DNA of 64,000 bases from Areca catechu (lineage: Eukaryota; Streptophyta; Magnoliopsida; Arecales; Arecaceae): NCBI GenBank assembly GCA_021397845.1, contig CM038052.1, positions 49,002,949 through 49,066,948 on the forward strand. The letters are read 5' to 3'. The notes beneath the pieces were generated by a model. The model was not told the DNA's origin. It saw only the letters and a list, made by a program, of their open reading frames with translations, and did not search any database. Shown here in pieces: positions 11,379-21,702 of this stretch (the first letter of the stretch is position 1; every line of letters starts with the position of its first letter). The translations under genes were made by a program, and so were the position numbers.

Positions 11379-12004
11379 TGATGGGGGACAGATGGGGTAG
11401 GATCGTTGGCGAGCCTAGAAGTCGCCTAAATTAGGGTACTATTTTTTTTGGGTATTTTTTTCACTAGGGGTGGCGAAGGAACAGTGGGGATGTAAGATAG
11501 GAATCTGGATCTCATGGACTTGGGGACTCACCCTAACGAAGAGACCTCTCACCTCTAGGGCATCACACCCTCCTCGATACTTGGAGGCGCTAGGATGGAT
11601 CTCAAAGGCCACGAGGGGATAGAGAAGATGGAATGGGTAGGGGGATAACTGGGCATCACGCCCACGCCCGAAGGCGAAAGGACAGAAGAATCACTCTTCT
11701 AAAAACTCAAATTTTTTTATGAACTAAACTGATTTTTTACAAAGGATTGAGGATGGTATTTATAGACCTGTCCAACCCTCATTTGAATTTGAATACAGGA
11801 TAAAAAGATAGGGATGACTCAAATTCAAATATAAGATAGGATAAGATAAGCCTATCCATATCTCAATCCTAACCAACCAAATCCTAATTCAAATTTCAAA
11901 CAAAAGATAAATCCTAAATAAATTTATTCTAGAAATGCTCCAAGATCCATGCCACTCCGGGATCCGTGCTGCTCCGAGATTCGAGCGGGCCAATGTCCCC
12001 ATCA
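11379..12004 (-). repeat. Solo LTR (626 bp) with 5-bp target duplication
   Basis: Ends are TGATGGGGGAC and GTCCCCATCA, a near-perfect inverted pair. It is flanked by direct repeats ttctc at 11374-11378 and 12005-12009. On the minus strand its R/U5 half matches the LTRs at 37853-41196: a TATAAATA-containing promoter, the 'aacgaagagacc' block and the run near its end. Its U3 half is different, and it lacks the GC-rich block of those LTRs. One LTR with an intact target duplication is the signature of LTR-LTR recombination. Confidence 0.9.
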
Positions 12005-12130
12005 TTCTCAAGGAACTAATAAATGCCCGGATAATGGGAAGATTTGTCCAACTCCTAAAGCTGCGGAAGTGACTATCCCTTTCACCCAAAAATGATAAAG
12101 TCCTAAGTTAATTGGTAACATTCCGGATTT

Positions 12131-12143
12131 GGAAGTGGGGGCA
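12131..12143 (+). other. E0 polypurine tract
   Basis: ggaagtgggggca is followed by two bases and then the E0 3' LTR. It is nearly identical to the LARD polypurine tract (gggagtgggggca). Confidence 0.8.
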
Positions 12144-12145
12144 AC

Positions 12146-12680
12146 TATTATGACAACTACTTACTTGGCCTCAGAGACCAGCTAGACCATTGATTAAGGA
12201 GGAGGTGGTGAGGACATCTATCCAAGAATGCCCAGGGTATCGACTAAGAATAAGACAACTATGGAGGAGATGACTGAGATGGCCGCTACACCGACTAACC
12301 ACAATATCCCAAACTGAGAAGTTGCAAGCGGTTGGACCCGACTACCATGACATTCCTTCATGTACATCCTCCAAGCACTTATTCAGGTTCGACTTACTAT
12401 CAAGGTAGACTTAGTCAGGTACATCGGGATATAGTGCTAGAATTCCTTTGTCGGCAACAAACATGCTACCTTGATACCAGAGTCCACAACACCCTAGCGA
12501 TTGGTGGACACGAAACAACTATCCTAACAGAGATCATAGGAGACAGAACCTCAATAGATCCTACCATCCTAACAGAAAGTGCAAACAAAAAAGATTCCAT
12601 AGACAGGATCCCAACATCCCAACGAAAATATGTTATCTATATCAAAGGAGGCCACCTCCCTAATGACATTCTATCCCGAG
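12146..12680 (+). repeat. E0 3' LTR, upstream segment (U3)
   Basis: Begins TATTATGACAAC two bases after the polypurine tract, probably a mutated TGTTATG start. It runs to the LARD insertion at 12680. The LTR continues at 25671 with the TATA box and R/U5. The small frame at 12332-12691 is non-coding U3 sequence. Confidence 0.75.
12676..12680. repeat. Left target duplication of the LARD array (ccgag)
   Basis: ccgag directly precedes TGTTACATTA and is repeated exactly after the last LTR at 25671-25675. Confidence 0.95.
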
Positions 12681-15201
12681 TGTTACATTAGTGAACAAGA
12701 TCCATTCGGCCCTGACACGTGGAGGCAGGCACGGCAACCTCGATTCCACCTCGGCGGGGAATCCCAGTACCTCGGCCTCACTTTGGCCACGAGAAATCCA
12801 ACTTCGGCACGCCCGCGGCAAACTCGGTAAGCCTACGGCGCGCCCAGATCATCTCAAGCCCACCGGCTTCCTTGGCTTAGCCCAACAGGACCCCCCTCGG
12901 TCTGGCGCTCCCGCGCCACTGGTCGGCTCCGCAGAGCTACTTCTGCCCTCCCCGGCTCTGCCTACAGGGCGAAAGGTTCCCTGGCTCCGCTTGCTGAAGC
13001 CGAGCACGTCGACGAACGTCCACGCGAGATTGTGTGCATGCCCGGACCTTCGCCCGCAGGAACGACTGGCGCCCTCCCCTCCACCTCGGTCTGCGTCCGA
13101 GGAGGGCGCGAGGCCATGCTTTGCCTCCGCCCTCCAGCTTCGGCCATGCACCGTCCGAACGGTGCCCGACGCCACCGTAACCGAGCCCGGTGAGGTGCCC
13201 CCGAGCCCAGTGAGGTGGCCCCGAGCTCGTCCGAGCCCGGCAAGGCACGCCCCGGTGCCTGGCGGTTCTGCCCCCCGGCCCGGCGTGGCCGTGCTTTGCC
13301 TCCGCCCTCCTGCTCCGGCCATGCACCGTCCGAACGGTGCCCGACGCCGCCGTAACCGAGCCCAGTGAGGTGCCCCCGAGCCCGGTGAGGTGGCCCCGAG
13401 CTCGTCCGAGCCTGGCAAGGCACGCCCCGGCGCCTGGCGGTTCTGCCCCCCGGCCCGGCATGGCCGTGCTTTGCCTCCGCTCTCCTGCTCCGGCCCGGCA
13501 GCGGGTCCGGCTCGAGTGGCGACCCAGCAGTGCCTCGCCGATGGCCTGGCTCGCCTCCGCCCGGGGCTGCTCCTGCTCCACCTCGGCACGACGCATCTTT
13601 CCAGCTCCGCAAGGCGTGCGACCGCTGCATGGCTCCGCCCGATCTCGCCCGCATGGCGCTCCCCCGCAACAGGTCGGCGGTCCTGCACGGCTCCGGCCCC
13701 TCCCGGCGGCTCTCCGACGAGCGAAACCCTTTCCGCCTCCAGCGCGGCTCGGCGCGCCCGTAGGACCCCAGTTCGGTCCGTGCCTGCGCCGCCCGCGAAG
13801 CACCCGCATGGGTCTCCTCCACCCATTGCAGCCCGGCCTTCGGTTTCTGCGCTCCGCTCCGGGTCCGCGCGTCCCGCACCAGCTCCGGCTCCCCGACTGA
13901 TGCCCAGCTCGCCAACGGGAGGCCTCCGCCTCACCCCTCTCCGGTTCTGCCCGGTGTGGGGAGCGGTCCGGCATGCCCGCAGTCAAGGCAGCCCTCCGCG
14001 CGGCTCCAGCTCGGCGACGCCATGCTCCGGGTCCAGTTCGGCATGACCTCGCCCAGGGCAGCGTACCCCGCTCCGTCCGATCTCTCCAGCTCAGCTGCCC
14101 GTCCCAGCACGGAAGTGCCCAGTTCGGCCGTGCCGGCTCGATTGCCCGCGCCTAGCCCGGCACGGACACGCCCGGCCAGCTCCGCCTCCGCCTGCGGCAC
14201 TCCGAGCTCCTGTCCGGCTCCGCCCTCGCCCACGGCGCAGCGGCCGGCCCGGGTCCCTTTGGCGTGCCCGCATGCTTCCGCCCGCGCTAGGGCGCGACCT
14301 GCTCTCCTCCGGCTTCGCCCATCTCACGTGCCCAGTTCGGCATGCCCCTGTGGCGGGCCTTCACGCGGGCCTTCTCTCGGTCCGCGTGCCCGCGTGACAT
14401 CTTGAAGCGGCGTCCCGGACTCGGCCACTGGGAGCGCCACTCGGATCGATCTCACTCATGTGGGCCCGGCACGTTTCCCGAAGAACCCATCTGTATGGGC
14501 CCGGCACTCTTTCCATGGATCCCCCTCCACGTGGGTCCTGGACGCGCCGCCTGACACGCCGCCTGCAAAGAGAGGTACGCGTTTAAGTTCCCTAAGCTAC
14601 TGTTTGCACTAACTAATGAATGGTGCCACACTCGAGGCGCTGGGCTCCTCTGCCAAATCTTCTGAGCCATCAAGAAAGGGGAAGCTGACCAGCCTGCTTA
14701 GGCCTCCTAGGCCTGCAGAGACTTCACAGGCCTATACCAAGAAGAACGTGCCCCTCTGAATACCAAGAGCCACTCATCTATATGAGAGCAGCGGGAAGAG
14801 GTAAGAAGGGGGGGGAAGGTAAGAGATAACACACTCTCTTCATTCTAACGTTATCCATCACCTTCTGGCAGCAGAGAGTCCCCCCAAGCTCTCTGTCTCA
14901 GAGGTCCCCTATCTCCTTCGATCGTCCCATTGACTTGATCGTCGGAGTGCCTTTGCCGGAATCCCCGGCGCAGGTCTCCCCTGTTTTGCAGGTATCGCCC
15001 GGCGGAGGGACGATAAGTAGGAAGATTACTCCTCACCAAAGAGGCCCACAGGAGGGCCATGACAGTACCAAGCCCCTTTCATCCCAACTACGACTGTGTT
15101 CCCCTTGATCGTCTCCGACCAACGAGCCCGGTGATGCTGCACGGAGTCCGCGCACCTAGGCCACACGAGAGCTACCGGCCACGGCGATCTAGAAGGCAAC
15201 A
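12681..15201 (+). repeat. LARD LTR copy 1
   Basis: Runs TGTTACATTA to GGCAACA, 2521 bp. Very GC-rich from about 13000 to 14550, with a direct repeat of about 177 bp (phase points near 13111, 13288, 13465). A TATA-like tctatatgagag lies at about 14778, and the U5 contains the TTGATCGTCGGAG block. Long open frames on both strands here (for example 12849-13986 minus) follow from the GC-rich repeat and match nothing I recognise. Confidence 0.95.
13111..13640. repeat. ~177-bp direct repeat inside LARD LTR
   Basis: The phrase gtgctttgcctccgc recurs at about 177-bp spacing with long shared flanks (ccgtccgaacggtgcccgac, then ggttctgccccccggcccgg). There are about 2.5 copies, and the same organisation occurs in LTR copies 2 (from about 18340) and 3 (from about 23588), so it predates the array. 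Confidence 0.85.
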
Positions 15202-15204
15202 GTT

Positions 15205-15222
15205 TGGCGCGCCAGGTAGGGG
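15205..15222 (+). other. LARD primer-binding site, first unit
   Basis: TGGCGCGCCAGGTAGGGG starts three bases after the LTR end. E3 and E4 also have a three-base gap followed by TGG. The tRNA species was not identified. Confidence 0.85.
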
Positions 15223-15416
15223 GGCAGATCCTTGCTCCTCAATAAGGTTTTCCACCTTTGTCCTCAGTCCCTGGGGGGCAGACCGGGGGCACGGGGATGG
15301 GGGCACAAGAATTTCTCCCTCTCTCTCGAGGCTCCAGGGAGCGGTCTCGACCAAAAAATCTCGCGCTGTGAGGGTGCATCGCCACCCTTGACGGGGCACC
15401 TGGCTTCAAGCCAAGG

Positions 15417-16334
15417 ATGGAGCCACCTCCCAGCGGTACCACCATCCAGGAGCCCCCACCAAAAAGAAAAAAGAAGAGAGGGTCTGGCCGCCGTGAAGGA
15501 GAAAGAAATCCATGCAACGGAGTTTGCTCCCATGCAACGGAGCATACTCCCTCATGCAGCAGGAGTCTCTTCCTCCTCCATGCAACGAGGTCCTCTCCAT
15601 CCATGCAACGGAGTTTGCTCCCATGCAACGGAGCATACTCCCTCATGCAGCAGGAGCCTCTTCCTCCTCCATGCAACGAGCTCTCTTACAGAGCCTCGTT
15701 CTCCCATGCAACGGAAGCTTCTTCCTTTCATGCGGTGGAGTACCGCGCTCCCATGCGGCGACCCTCCTCTACAATGTGGCGAAGATCTATTCTCCCGTTC
15801 AACGGGGCTTCCTCCCGTACAATGGAGTCATCCCCCTCACGCAGCAGGGAATTTCTTCCCCTCCCGTACTACGTGCACCAGGAGCCTTATGCCCTCAGGC
15901 GACGGAGCTCCCCCCTAAGCCACGAAGCTCCCTGTGCAACGGGAGCCTCTCTCCTCCCAAGCGGCGGAGCTTTCTCCCGTTCAACGGGACTCCTATTCCC
16001 CATGCAATGGAGCCATCTCCCTCGTGTAGCGGAAGCCTCTTTCCTCCCTCACGATGGGGCTCCATTTCTCCCATGCAGCAACAGGAGTCTCACTCCTTCA
16101 GTGCTACAGGAATCTCTTTCTCTCTCATGCAACATGCAACGGAGCCTCCTCCCATGCGACGGAGTCTCCCCCCCATGCCACGGAGTTCCTTCCCATGCAA
16201 CGGAGTTTCCTCCCATGCAACGGGACTTACACCCATGCAGCAGGACTTGCTCCCATCCAACGGAGCTTTCCCCCGTCCAGAACAAGCACCACGACTCGCC
16301 CGAGCCGGTCATAGCCTGGCGCAAGAATTCTTGA
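15417..16334 (+). other. 305-codon open frame in LARD internal region 1, doubtful coding
   Basis: The ATG at 15417 is about 210 bp past the PBS, the position where gag would begin. The product starts Met-Glu-Pro-Pro-Pro, has a basic KRKKKRG patch, and is then dominated by Cys/His/Ser/Pro-rich repeats generated by the catgcaacgga motif. The same 305-codon frame is open in the second internal copy (20637-21554), but the copies are too similar for this to prove selection. A second frame (15512-16477) is also open, as expected of a low-complexity region. No Gag domain is visible. I regard it as probably non-coding. Confidence 0.2.
15510..16275. repeat. Dispersed catgcaacggag motif cluster, internal region 1
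   Basis: Short variants of 'cccatgcaacggag' or 'catgcagcaggag' occur dozens of times at irregular 15-60 bp spacing. The first part contains a longer direct repeat of about 86 bp (15520 and 15606). This is not CRISPR-like: spacing and motifs vary and this is plant retroelement DNA. It may be a packaging or protein-binding region, or simple slippage. Confidence 0.85.
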
Positions 16335-16337
16335 TCC

Positions 16338-16453
16338 AAAGCCTGGATCCCATGCTCTCCGGCACCAAAGCCCGGATCCCATGCTCTCCGGCACCAAAGC
16401 CCGGATCCCATGCTCTCCGGCACCAAAGCCCGGATCCCATGCTCCCCGGCACC
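16338..16453. repeat. 29-bp tandem repeat, four copies (internal region 1)
   Basis: Four copies of a 29-bp unit built on aaagcccggatcccatgctc + tccggcacc. The second internal region has five copies (21558-21702), which accounts exactly for the length difference between the two internal regions. Confidence 0.95.
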
Positions 16454-16611
16454 GAAGACCGGACACCCCGGCACTAAAGAGCTGAGTCTCGCATCTACCG
16501 CATGACTCTCGGTTCAGCTCTTGCCTTACTCACAGCCCGAAGACATCCGTGGAGACTCCAAGAAGTCCCGCCATCTATCGAGAAAGCTGACGGTCTGGCA
16601 TTCGCTGTGCT

Positions 16612-17195
16612 CCAAGTTTGGAGATATCCATGGGAAGCTCTGGAGCTCCAACCGTCTATGGCTCGCCTCCTAGCATGGCGAACTAGCAGCTCTACCATCC
16701 CATGAAGGAGGTAAGAGTCCCTCCTCAATAACCAAGGTTCCTCTTCGGTGCAACTTTGCTCTTCACCAATGCAGGAGCTCCCTTGTCGACTCCAAGTCCG
16801 GCGAAATTAAGAGCTAAAGTTCGGCTCCTCAGTTCAGCCGAGCTAAACTCAAATGATGCCGAAGTGAAGAGAAGACGAGCTACTCAACTCGGCCGAGTTG
16901 AAGCAACGTCCCTTGGTTCAACCGAACTGAGCCCAAACTAAGCTAAGCTGAATTCATGCCCCTTGATCCAGCCGAGCTGAAGCCAGGCTCTTCATTGAGC
17001 CCCGCATTTACCACTTGAATCTCGTCCAGAGATATCCATGGGTCGCTCTGAAGGTCCGACCATCTGCGGCTCACCTCCCAGCGTGCCAAGCGAGTGGCTT
17101 TGCCGCCTCACGGAGGGGGTAAGAATCTCTCCTCAAAAATTAAAGTTCATCTTTGGTGCAACTTTGCTCTTCACCATTACAGGAACTCATCCGTC
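16612..17195. repeat. Diverged ~170-bp duplication with intron-like edges
   Basis: The segments at about 16612-16790 and 17029-17195 share 'agatatccatggg', then a 'GGTAAGA' step, then 'ggtgcaactttgctcttcacca' followed by a CAG. In both, GTAAG and the CAG lie about 70-80 bp apart, like a short GT-AG intron in sense orientation. The same pair recurs in internal region 2 (about 21860-22440). No protein frame spans the putative exons convincingly. Confidence 0.6.
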
Positions 17196-17881
17196 CGATC
17201 CCGAGTCTGACGAAGGAGGCCCGGAACCCAGTTCCGGTACGACATCCCGGACTTCGGTCTGGAAGGTGAAGCGGAACCCAGTTCCCCACGACGTCCCTTG
17301 ATGCCTTGGAACCCAATTCCGGCGTAAAGGCTCAGACTTCAGTCCGCGAGTTCCTCCGCCAGGGTGGCTCCCCCGTGGCCGAGCGTTGCTCTCTTGAGCT
17401 CCGTGGGCTTCCTCACCCGCGATGGCTCCTGTCTTATGGTGACTTCAATATCTTCGTCAAAGGTCCCGACAGGTGTTCTAAGCTCGGCCGCCTGAACCAT
17501 GCACTCGGCCATACGTGTGAGCACCCAAGTTGTACACCTCACCAACCTCTGCCTCCATGACGCCACCTTCTACTTTGTCAAAGGAGAGTTGCACAGAAGT
17601 ACTGGCACAGTTATGATATACCCAACTCAAGGTAAAAATACCTACGAGCAGGTAGGTATCAAAAACAACACCTTCTAAGTTGTGTTGCAGGACGTTCCCT
17701 GTTCGTGAAAAGGGCAGCCAAACTTGATGCCTTCACCTAGGCCTTCAAACGCTAATAGCCAAACTCAAGTAAGTTCAGTTTCATTTAGTGACTAACTTCT
17801 TGCAGTCGGTAGAGGGCCCGCTAAGGTGCAGAACCGAATGGATGATAATACTCCCTTTATCCAAAACGAAGACGTTATGGA

Positions 17882-17898
17882 CTCAGGGAGTGGGGGCA
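17882..17898 (+). other. LARD polypurine tract, first unit
   Basis: ctcagggagtgggggca lies two bases before LTR copy 2. Confidence 0.88.
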
Positions 17899-17900
17899 TC

Positions 17901-20421
17901 TGTTACATTAGTGAACAATATCCATTCGGCCCTGACACGTGGAGGCAGGCACGGCAACCTCAATTCCACCTCGGCGGGGAATCCCAGTACCTCGGCCTCA
18001 CTTCGGCCACGAGAAATCCAACTTCGGCACGCCCGCGGCAAACTCGGTAAGCCTACGGCGCGCCCAGATCATCTCAAGCCCACCGGCTTCCTTGGCTTAG
18101 CCCAGCAGGACCCCCCTCGGTCTGGCGCTCGCGCGCCACTGGTCGGCTCCGCAGAGCTACTTCTGCCCTCCCCGGCTCTGCCTACAGGGCGAAAGGTTCC
18201 CTGGCTCCGCTTGCCGAAGCCGAGCACATCGACGAACGTCCACGCAAGATTGCGTGCATGCCCGGACCTTCGCCCGCAGGAACGACCCTGGCGCCCTCCC
18301 CTCCACCTCGGTCTGCGTGCAAGGAGGGTGCGAGGCCGTGCTTTGCCTCCACCCTCCTGCTCCGGCCATGCACCGTCCGAACGGTGCCCGACGCCGCCGT
18401 AACCGAGCCCGGTGAGGTGCCCCCGAGGCCGGTGAGGTGGCCCCGAGCTCGTCCGAGCCCGGCAAGGCACGCCCCGGCGCCTGGCGATTCTGCCCCCCGG
18501 CCCGGCATGGCCGAGCTTTGCCTCCACCCTCCTGCTCCGGCCATGCACCGTCCGAACGGTGCCCGACGCCGCCATAACCGAGCCCGGTGAGGTGCCCCCG
18601 AGCCCGGTGAGGTGGCCCCGAGCTCGTCCGAGCCCGGCAAGGCACGCCCCGGCGCTTGGCGGTTCTGCCCCCCGGCCCGGCGTGGCCGTGCTTTGCCTCC
18701 GCTCTCCTACTCCGGCCCGGCAGCGGGTCCGGCTCGAGTGGCGACCCAGCAGCACCTCGCCGACGGCCTGGCTCGCCTCCGCCCGGGGCTGCTCCTGCTC
18801 GACCTCGGCACGACGCATCTTTCCAGCTCCGCAAGGCGTGCGACCGCTGCATGGCTCCGCCCGATCTCGCCCGCATGGCGCTCCCCCACAATAGGTCGGC
18901 GGTCCTGCATGGCTCCGGCACCTCCCGGCGGCTCTCCGACGAGCGAAACCCTTTCCGCCTCCAGCGCGGCTCGGCGCGCCCGTAGGACCCCAGTTCGGTC
19001 CGCGCCTGCGCCGCCCGCGAAGCACCCGCATGGGTCTCCTCCACCCATTGCAGCCCGGCCTTCGGTTTCTGCGCTCCGCTCCGGGTCCGCGCGTCCCGCA
19101 CCGGCTCCGGCTCCCCGACTGACGCCCAGCTTGCCAATGGGAGGCCTCCGCCTCACCCCTCTCCGGTTCCGCCCGGTGTGGGGAGCGGTTCGGCATGCCC
19201 GCAGTCAAGGCAGCCCTCCGCGCGGCTCCAGCTCGGCGACGCCATGCTCCGGGTCCAGTTCGGCCAGACCTCGCCCAGGGCAGCGTACCCCGCTCCGTCC
19301 GATCTCTCCAGCTCAGCTGCCCGTCCCGGCACGGAAGTGCCCAGTTCGGCTGTGCCGGCTCGATTGCCCGCGCCTAGCCCGGCACGGACACGCCCGGCCA
19401 GCTCCACCTCCGCCTGCGGCACTCCGAGCTCCTGTCCGGCTCCGCCCTCGCCCACGGCGCAGCGGCCGGCCCAGTTCCCTTTGGCGTGCCCGCATTCTTC
19501 CGCCCGCGCTAGGGCGCGACCTGCTCTCCTCCGGCTTCGCCCATCTCACGCGCCCAGTTCGGCATGCCCCTGTGGCGGGCCTTCACGCGGGCCTTCTCTC
19601 GGTCCGCGTGCCCGCGTGACATCTTGAAGCGGCGTCTCGGACTCGGCCACTGGGAGCGCCACTCGGATCGGTCTCACTCATGTGGGCCCGGCACGTTTCC
19701 CGAAGAACCCATCTGTATGGGCCCGGCACTCTTTCCATGGATCCCCCTCCACGTGGGTCCTGGACGCGCCGCCTGACACGCCGCCTGCAAAGAGAGGTAC
19801 GCGTTTAAGTTCCCTAAGCTACTGTTTGCACTAACTAATGAATGGTGCCACACTCGAGGCGCTGGGCTCCTCTGCCAAATCTTCTGAGCCATCAAGAAAG
19901 GGGAAGCTGACCAGCCTGCCTAGGCCTCCTAGGCCTGCAGAGACTTCACAGGCCTATACCAAGAAGAACGTGCCCCTCTGAATACCAAGAGCCGCTCATC
20001 TATATGAGAGCAGCGGGAAGAGGTAAGAAGGGGGGAAGGTAAGAGATAACACACTCTCTTCATTCTAACGTTATCCATCACCTTCTGGCAGCAGAGAGTC
20101 CCCCCAAGCTCTCTGTCTCAGAGGTCCCCTATCTCCTTCGATCGTCCCATTGACTTGATCGTCGGAGTGCCTTTGCCGGAATCCCCGGTGCAGGTCTCCC
20201 CTGTTTTGCAGGTATCGCCCGACGGAGGGACGATAAGTAGGAAGATTACTCCTCACCAAAGAGGCCCACAGGAGGGCCATGACAGTACCAAGCCCCTTTC
20301 ATCCCAACTACGACTGTGTTCCCCTTGATCGTCTCCGACCAACGAGCCCGGTGACGCTGCACGGAGTCCGCGCACCTAGGCCACACGAGAGCTACCGGCC
20401 ACGGCGATCTAGGCGGCAACA
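17901..20421 (+). repeat. LARD LTR copy 2 (central, shared)
   Basis: 2521 bp with the same ends as copies 1 and 3. It serves as the 3' LTR of the first unit and the 5' LTR of the second. It carries compensating small indels relative to copy 1: two extra bases near 18286 and two fewer G in the run near 20033. Confidence 0.95.
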
Positions 20422-20424
20422 GTT

Positions 20425-20442
20425 TGGCGCGCCAGGTAGGGG
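20425..20442 (+). other. LARD primer-binding site, second unit
   Basis: Identical to the first unit's site and placed three bases after LTR copy 2. Confidence 0.85.
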
Positions 20443-21557
20443 GGCAGATCCTTGCTCCTCAATAAGGTTTTCAACCTTTGTCCTCAGTCCCTGGGGGGCA
20501 GACCGGGGGCACGGGGATGGGGGCACAAGAATTTCTCCCTCACTCTCGAGGCTCCAGGGAGCGGTCTCGACCAAAAAATCTCGCGCTGTGAGGGTGCATC
20601 GCCACCCTTGACGGGGCACCTGGCTTCAAGCCAAGGATGGAGCCACCTCCCAGCGGTACCACCATCCAGGAGCCCCCACCAAAAAGAAAAAAGAAGAGAG
20701 GGTCTGGCCGCCGTGAAGGAGAAAGAAATCCATGCAACGGAGTTTTCTCCCATGCAACGGAGCATACTCCCTCATGCAGCAGGAGTCTCTTCCTCCTCCA
20801 TGCAACGAGGTCCTCTCCATCCATGCAACGGAGTTTGCTCCCATGCAACGGAGCATACTCCCTCATGCAGCAAGAGCCTCTTCCTCCTCCATGCAACGAG
20901 CTCTCTTACAGAGCCTCGTTCTCCCATGCAACGGAAGCTTCTTCCTTTCATGCGGTGGAGTACCGCGCTCCCATGCGGCGACCCTCCTCTACCATGTGGC
21001 GAAGATCTATTCTCCCGTTCAACGGGGCTTCCTCCCATACAATGGAGTCATCCCCCTCACGCAGCAGGGAATTTCTTCCCCTCCCGTACTACGTGCACCA
21101 GGAGCCTTATGCCCTCAGGCGACGGAGCTCCCCCCTAAGCCACGAAGCTCCCTGTGCAATGGGAGCCTCTCTCCTCCCAAGCGGTGGAGCTTTCTTCCGT
21201 TCAACGGGACTCCTATTCCCCATGCAATGGAGCCATCTCCCTCGTGTAGCGGAAGCCTCTTTCCTCCCTCACGATGGGGCTCCATTTCTCCCATGCAGCA
21301 ACAGGAGTCTCACTCCTTCAGTGCTACAGGAATCTCTTTCTCTCTCATGCAACATGCAACGGAGCCTCCTCCCATGCGACGGAGTCTCCCCCCCATGCCA
21401 CGGAGTTCCTTCCCATGCAACGGAGTTTCCTCCCATGCAACGGGACTTACACCCATGCAGCAGGACTTGCTCCCATCCAACGGAGCTTTCCCCCGTCCAG
21501 AACAAGCACCATGACTCGCCCGAGCCGGTCATAGCCTGGCGCAAGAATTCTTGATCC

Positions 21558-21702
21558 AAAGCCCGGATCCCATGCTCTCCGGCACCAAAGCCCGGATCCC
21601 ATGCTCTCCGGCACCAAAGCCCGGATCCCATGCTCTCCGGCACCAAAGCCCGGATCCCATGCTCTCCGGCACCAAAGCCCGGATCCCATGCTCCCCGGCA
21701 CC
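21558..21702. repeat. 29-bp tandem repeat, five copies (internal region 2)
   Basis: One copy more than in internal region 1. The last copy carries the same ctcccc variant as the last copy in region 1, so the gain or loss was internal to the array. Confidence 0.95.

Larger units (their letters stand above)
9894..12680 (+). mobile_element. E0: decayed Tat-type element, 3' internal region and start of LTR
   Basis: This is the host of E1 and of the LARD array. It contains minus-strand remnants of an aORF (9894-10749), non-coding sequence, a solo LTR insertion (11379-12004), a polypurine tract (12131-12143) and the first 535 bp of a 3' LTR. The LTR resumes after the LARD array at 25671 and ends at 26175. 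The rest of E0 lies left of E1, outside the window. It is older than E1 and the LARD array because both are inserted in it. Confidence 0.75.

Noticed and set aside
12849..13986. Long minus-strand frames (over 300 codons) in LARD LTR copies
   Set aside because: Several frames are open at once in the same very GC-rich repeated DNA, products are Arg/Gly/Pro-rich with no domain, and they lie in an LTR.
15510..16275. CRISPR-like or regularly interspaced repeat array
   Set aside because: Spacing and motif vary, and the context is a plant retrotransposon internal region.
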